From assembly GCF_900110465.1 (NCBI RefSeq), contig NZ_FODV01000003.1:62001-126000 (forward strand): 64,000 nucleotides of DNA. The letters run 5' to 3'. This stretch comes from Halogranum amylolyticum. GTDB taxonomy: Archaea; Halobacteriota; Halobacteria; Halobacteriales; Haloferacaceae. The notes beneath the pieces are model-generated. The model worked only from the letters and a program-made list of their open reading frames with translations. It made no database searches and was not told the origin of the DNA. Below, piece after piece: positions 62,359 to 64,000 of this stretch. The position numbers and the translations under genes are program-made. Position 1 is the first letter of the stretch. Each line of letters starts with the position of its first letter.

Positions 62359-63753
62359 TCAGACCGAACTGGCCAGCAGACCGCTCGTCCGCACGAAGAA
62401 GTAGACGACGAATGCGCCCGCGAGCGCGAGGTGGCCCGCGCGGAGGTCGTTGTACTCGCCGGCGGCAACCTTCACGAGCGGGTAGGAGATGATGCCCGCG
62501 GCGATACCGTAGGCGATCGAGTAGGTAAACGGCATCACGAGGATGGTCATCCCGGCGGGGACGGTCTGTGTGATGTCGTTCCAGTCGATGTCGACGACGT
62601 TACTGAGCATGACGACGCCGATGACGACGAGTGCGATGTGTGAGGCGTACAGCGGGATCGCCGCCGCCAGCGGGACGAGCGCGAGCGAGGCGAGAAACAG
62701 ACCGGCGGTGACGAGCGCCGTGAGGCCGGTCCGCCCGCCCTCCTCGACGCCGGTCGCGGACTCGATGTAGGTGGTGACAGTCGAGGTGCCGAGCATCCCG
62801 CCGACCGTCGTGCCGACAGCGTCGGCCATCAGCGGCTTGTCGACGTCCGGAAGGTTCCCCTCGTCGTCGAGGAAGTCGCCCGCCTGTCCGACCCCGACCA
62901 GCGTGCCGGCGGTGTCGAAGAAGTCGACGAAGAAGAACGTGAAGACGACGAGCGCGAAGGCGAACCCCTCGATGTCGCCGAGCCCCTGAAGGAAGGAGCC
63001 GGCGAGCGGCGTGATGTCGTAGGTCGCGCTGGTCGACGCGGCGACGAGGCCGGCGTCGGGAGCGACCAGCCCGGCCTGCGTGACCAGCCACCCGAGCACC
63101 GTCGTGACGAGGACGCCGAGGATGATCGCACCCTTGATGCCGCGGGCGTAGAGGACGAACGTCAGGAAGAGACCGACCACCGAGAGGACGGCGACGGGGT
63201 TCGAGGCGACCTGCCCCATCGTGACGAGCGTCGCGCTGTCGGCGACGACGATTCCCATCTCCTGGAGGCCGATGATGGCGAGGAATAGCCCGATACCGGT
63301 GCCGACGGCGAACTTCACCGGTCTCGGGAACAGTTTGATGACGTACTCACGCGCGCCGACGGCGGTGAGTAGGATGAAGAGCACGCCCTCGACGACGACG
63401 GCGGCGAGTGCGGTCTGCCACGGGATGCCAAGCGCGCCGACGACGGTGAACGCGAAGAAGGCGTTCAGTCCGAGACCGGGCGCCTGCGCGAACGGCCGGT
63501 TGGCGTAGAACGCCATGATAGTCGTCGCCGTCGCCGCGGCGACGATGGTCACGACTGCGAGCATCGACCGGACCTGCGTCGGCGAGAAGCCGTCGATGAC
63601 GATGCCCGGTTTCGTCCCCGGGATACCAGCGAGGATGGCCGGGTTGACCACGACGATGTAGCTCATCGTCAGGAACGTGGTGATGCCTGCGATGACCTCG
63701 GTCCGCACGGTCGTGTCGTGCGCGTCGAGGTCGAAGTACTCTGTGAGCCCCAT
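62359..63753 (-). CDS. NCS2/AzgA-family purine permease
   Basis: The 464-residue membrane protein starts MGLTEYFDLDAHDTTVRTEV and has about twelve helices, with the AzgA hallmarks GITTFLTMSYIVVVNPAIL and, later, FFFVDFFDTAGTLVGVG. It imports adenine, guanine or hypoxanthine with protons. A TATA-like ttaaat sits about 26 bases before the ATG at 63753, supporting it over the ATG at 63762. A second copy lies upstream, cut by the window edge. Confidence 0.93.
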   Translation of the reverse strand: MGLTEYFDLDAHDTTVRTEVIAGITTFLTMSYIVVVNPAILAGIPGTKPGIVIDGFSPTQVRSMLAVVTIVAAATATTIMAFYANRPFAQAPGLGLNAFFAFTVVGALGIPWQTALAAVVVEGVLFILLTAVGAREYVIKLFPRPVKFAVGTGIGLFLAIIGLQEMGIVVADSATLVTMGQVASNPVAVLSVVGLFLTFVLYARGIKGAIILGVLVTTVLGWLVTQAGLVAPDAGLVAASTSATYDITPLAGSFLQGLGDIEGFAFALVVFTFFFVDFFDTAGTLVGVGQAGDFLDDEGNLPDVDKPLMADAVGTTVGGMLGTSTVTTYIESATGVEEGGRTGLTALVTAGLFLASLALVPLAAAIPLYASHIALVVIGVVMLSNVVDIDWNDITQTVPAGMTILVMPFTYSIAYGIAAGIISYPLVKVAAGEYNDLRAGHLALAGAFVVYFFVRTSGLLASSV

Positions 63754-63910
63754 ATAGTGCATAGCCGTGATTATCCATTTAAGCGTTGTTATCGGTGGCG
63801 AGCATATATACACATATGTGGATATTTTCTTCGCTTGAGTGCCGGCCGAAAACCAAAATGTGGCACGTGTGTGCACATACAGTCCGGGGCGGGCTCGAAC
63901 GCCGTCGCCG

Positions 63911-64000
63911 TCAGCCGACGGCACCCATCCGGACGGCGAAGTAGACGACGAACGTGCCCGCGAGCGCGAGGTGGTCCGCGCGGAAGTCGTCGTCGAGGAA
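63911..64000 (-). CDS. Second NCS2/AzgA-family permease (C-terminus only)
   Basis: The last 29 codons read FLDDDFRADHLALAGTFVVY and then FAVRMGAVG. The segment HLALAG-FVVYF-VR matches the C-terminus of the neighbouring permease. It is therefore a tandem paralogue whose body is outside the window. Confidence 0.85.
   Translation of the reverse strand, partial: FLDDDFRADHLALAGTFVVYFAVRMGAVG

Noticed and set aside
1..64000. CRISPR array
   Set aside because: No series of regularly spaced repeats was found. The only direct repeats are single duplications at 6544-6655 and 60790-60845.

Overview
The window is about 64 kb of haloarchaeal chromosome. It is roughly two-thirds G+C. The proteins are acidic and rich in Asp and Glu, there are many leaderless genes with a TATA-like box about 27 bases before the start codon, and Tat-type lipoprotein signals are present. 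Archaeal marker genes include RLI/ABCE1, a thermosome subunit, ribosomal protein L40e, Sec61-beta, TiaS, archaemetzincin and an F420 reductase. Several very short proteins look like families known mainly from Halobacteria. The order or genus cannot be fixed from this sequence. There is one tRNA gene (Ser, GGA) and no rRNA, CRISPR array or intact insertion sequence.

Layout. 0-9 kb: a UvrD-type helicase cut by the left edge, two zinc-ribbon microproteins, a PPOX-type flavin-binding protein, M32 carboxypeptidase, M20 deacylase, a PAS histidine kinase and a PIN-ATPase-KH protein. 9-14 kb: a low-GC lipoprotein, a ComB-like phosphatase, a helix-hairpin-helix protein, a winged-helix regulator, then a small membrane protein paired with RLI. 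14-24 kb: membrane and hydrolase genes, Usp, a four-CBS protein, archaemetzincin and UPF0146 back to back, a HAD phosphatase, NpdG, thioredoxin, Sec61-beta, PdxT, HisE and L40e. 24-32 kb: a metallo-beta-lactamase fold protein, DUF99, family-4 uracil-DNA glycosylase, the phnDCE phosphonate transporter, HisH and PheA. 32-40 kb: two Hsp20 genes, LeuS, an ornithine cyclodeaminase-family enzyme and the thermosome. 40-42 kb: small proteins, a frameshifted gene and tRNA-Ser with a partial duplicate of its 3' part. 42-51 kb: patatin-like lipase, IlvA, a gamma-glutamylcyclotransferase-like protein, MATE, citrate synthase, a TrkA-C protein and MFS. 51.6-54 kb: a 43-residue secreted-type peptide gene convergent with a CHAT-domain protease-like gene. 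54-64 kb: an aspartoacylase-like protein, a solitary DNA methyltransferase, threonine synthase, TiaS, an HTH regulator, glutaredoxin, an ASST-like protein and two NCS2 purine permeases, the second cut by the right edge.

Most of the window is housekeeping: amino-acid synthesis (HisE, HisH, PheA, IlvA, threonine synthase), translation (LeuS, TiaS, RLI, L40e), proteostasis (thermosome, Hsp20) and transport. Genes are mostly single or in pairs. Clear pairs are EMC6-like/RLI, HAD/small membrane protein, DUF5786/DUF99, RidA/small membrane protein, and the phnD-phnC-phnE operon.

The strongest candidate for an undescribed system is at 51.7-54.0 kb. A CHAT protein with an intact His/Cys pair and an AT-rich, apparently exchanged C-terminal tail overlaps by four bases a peptide gene whose product could be cut to a nonapeptide. 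Other points of interest are in-frame palindromic insertions in the histidine kinase and the M20 gene, a hairpin-rich gene-free stretch at 30.6-31.1 kb, a G-run frameshift at 41.05 kb, and a tRNA-fragment repeat that may mark an old integration.
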